A DNA stretch of 52,411 nucleotides from Bradyrhizobium sp. NAS80.1 (lineage in GTDB: Bacteria; Pseudomonadota; Alphaproteobacteria; Rhizobiales; Xanthobacteraceae), in the NCBI RefSeq assembly GCF_001908205.1, contig NZ_LGHL01000071.1, forward strand, positions 1 to 52,411. Direction: 5' to 3'. Below, piece after piece: positions 51,832 to 52,411 of the stretch (the stretch's first letter is position 1; each line of letters starts with the position of its first letter). The position numbers and the translations under genes are program-made. The notes beneath the pieces were generated by a model. That model ran no database searches. It was not told the DNA's origin and saw only the letters and a list, made by a program, of their open reading frames with translations.

Positions 51832-51856
51832 ATAAGCGCGAACGAAGATGCGTCAA
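51829..51856 (-). promoter_or_regulatory. Promoter of the arsR-AHSA1-DUF899 operon
   Basis: On the minus strand TTGACG (51856-51851) and TATACT (51834-51829) are 16 bases apart, a close match to the sigma-70 consensus. Transcription should begin about seven bases after the -10 box, at 51821-51822, which is the start codon itself. Confidence 0.65.
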
Positions 51857-51936
51857 GCGGGAACCTGCGGTCGCGCATCTGCACGACTGCGTGATCAGGC
51901 AGCGGTCAACTGCCTGCGGAGATGGTCAGCGTGAAG

Positions 51937-52218
51937 CTAGTACGGAGTAGCGGGCCGCGTGCGGCGATGCACCCGCGGCTGCGGCCGCGGGTCCTGGCCA
52001 TAGGCGTAGTACATCGGGTTGGGACCGCAGTACAGCAGGCGGCCGGAAACACTGGCCTGGCACTGCTCATAGGTGCTGTAGGCGCATTCGCCGGGATAGT
52101 CGTACTCGCCGCCCTGCGCGCACCAGGGATAGTCGCGCGCGGCAGCAGGAGTGACCGTGGCGAACCCGGCAAGCACCGTCGCTCCCAGCGTCAGCAGGGC
52201 CAGTTGCGTCTTGCGCAT
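51937..52218 (-). CDS. DUF3551 small exported protein
   Basis: A 93-residue protein with a signal peptide (MRKTQLALLTLGATVLAGFATVTPAAA) followed by RDYPWCAQGGEYDYPGECAYSTYEQCQASVSGRLLYCGPNPMYY, whose cysteines and WCAQG/GR-x-x-YC pattern are typical of the DUF3551 proteins that are numerous in Bradyrhizobium. A His/Arg/Pro tail follows. The function is unknown; cysteines could form two disulfides in the periplasm. Start at ATG 52218; the upstream in-frame region overlaps the intergenic DNA near the intron. Confidence 0.92.
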   Translation of the reverse strand: MRKTQLALLTLGATVLAGFATVTPAAARDYPWCAQGGEYDYPGECAYSTYEQCQASVSGRLLYCGPNPMYYAYGQDPRPQPRVHRRTRPATPY

Positions 52219-52313
52219 GATCCCAACTCCTCCGTTCATGGCGCGAGATACGGCGCCACATATGATCAGGTTTCGTCGCTGCCTTTTATTCCAGATCAAC
52301 GGAACAGACCACG

Positions 52314-52411
52314 ATCGGCATAGGGGGCGACCTTGTGAGGTCGCTCCCCTGCCACACCACCCGGCATGCGGGTCCGCACCGGGCGGTTCGAGAAGTTGAG
52401 GTCATGAGAGT
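52314..52411 (-). mobile_element. 3' end of a group II intron (domains V and VI)
   Basis: Read on the minus strand, the region begins beyond the right edge and holds a domain V hairpin, GAACCGCCCGG...CCGGGTGGTGTG (52389-52353), with the CGC triad expected of catalytic domain V. Domain VI-like sequence follows (GCAGGGGAGCGACCTC ... CCCCCTATGCCGAT). The intron would end in AT at 52314, as group II introns do. The reverse transcriptase and 5' end would lie to the right of the window. The identification rests on pattern recognition of the hairpin and on the intron terminal dinucleotide. Confidence 0.75.

Overview
The window looks like a piece of a high-GC Rhizobiales chromosome, most likely Bradyrhizobium or a close relative. 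The supporting evidence is the atpHAGDC operon, the obgE-proBA-nadD-rsfS-rlmH-ctpA-rppH gene order, the divergent priA/xerC pair, a DUF3551 protein, many dispersed palindromic repeats, and the protein sequences themselves. No species assignment is possible from sequence reading alone.

Layout. 0-6.6 kb is a signalling region: the 5' end of cheA, a Crp/Fnr regulator, an HPt protein, a LuxR-type regulator fused to a kinase-like dimerisation helix, and an EAL-domain protein. 6.6-12.4 kb is mixed: a DMT exporter divergent from a MocR regulator, a methyltransferase, tRNA-Ser(CGA), an epoxide-hydrolase-like enzyme, and a ROK-type sugar kinase whose motifs are in circularly permuted order. 12.5-14.2 kb holds rplU-rpmA and a GNAT gene. 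14.3-23.4 kb looks accessory: an AraC regulator, a FixJ-type regulator/receiver/PAS-kinase trio, a frameshifted AraC gene, and a Tat-exported haloperoxidase-like hydrolase, a type II NADH dehydrogenase-like enzyme and an MBL hydrolase. 23.5-38.9 kb is the long housekeeping cluster: DMT, MaoC, obgE, (sulfatase and Bug insertion), proB, proA, nadD, rsfS, rlmH, an EnvC-like factor with a frameshift, ctpA, a YibQ-like deacetylase, and two tandem rppH-like genes. 39.4-44.7 kb is the F1 ATP synthase operon on the minus strand. 45.3-50.1 kb holds rlpA, priA, xerC and a DUF4337 protein. 50.2-52.2 kb holds an arsR-AHSA1-DUF899 operon and a DUF3551 gene. The window ends inside the 3' end of a group II intron on the minus strand.

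How it works together. The housekeeping cluster joins ribosome function (L21, L27, ObgE, RsfS, RlmH), proline and NAD synthesis, envelope maturation (EnvC-like, CtpA, RlpA) and RNA decay (RppH). The accessory stretches are mainly sensing and regulation plus small redox or hydrolytic enzymes.

The strongest oddities are: the circularly permuted ROK kinase; the LuxR regulator with a histidine-less DHp-like helix and an 18-bp dyad in front of its gene; an arsR gene whose promoter predicts a leaderless transcript with the operator over the start codon; two clear and one possible single-base frameshifts in G/C runs; three triple tandem repeats at gene borders; and several palindromic repeat insertions, one of them inside the ATP synthase operon. 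I did not find a CRISPR array, prophage, or obvious defence system.
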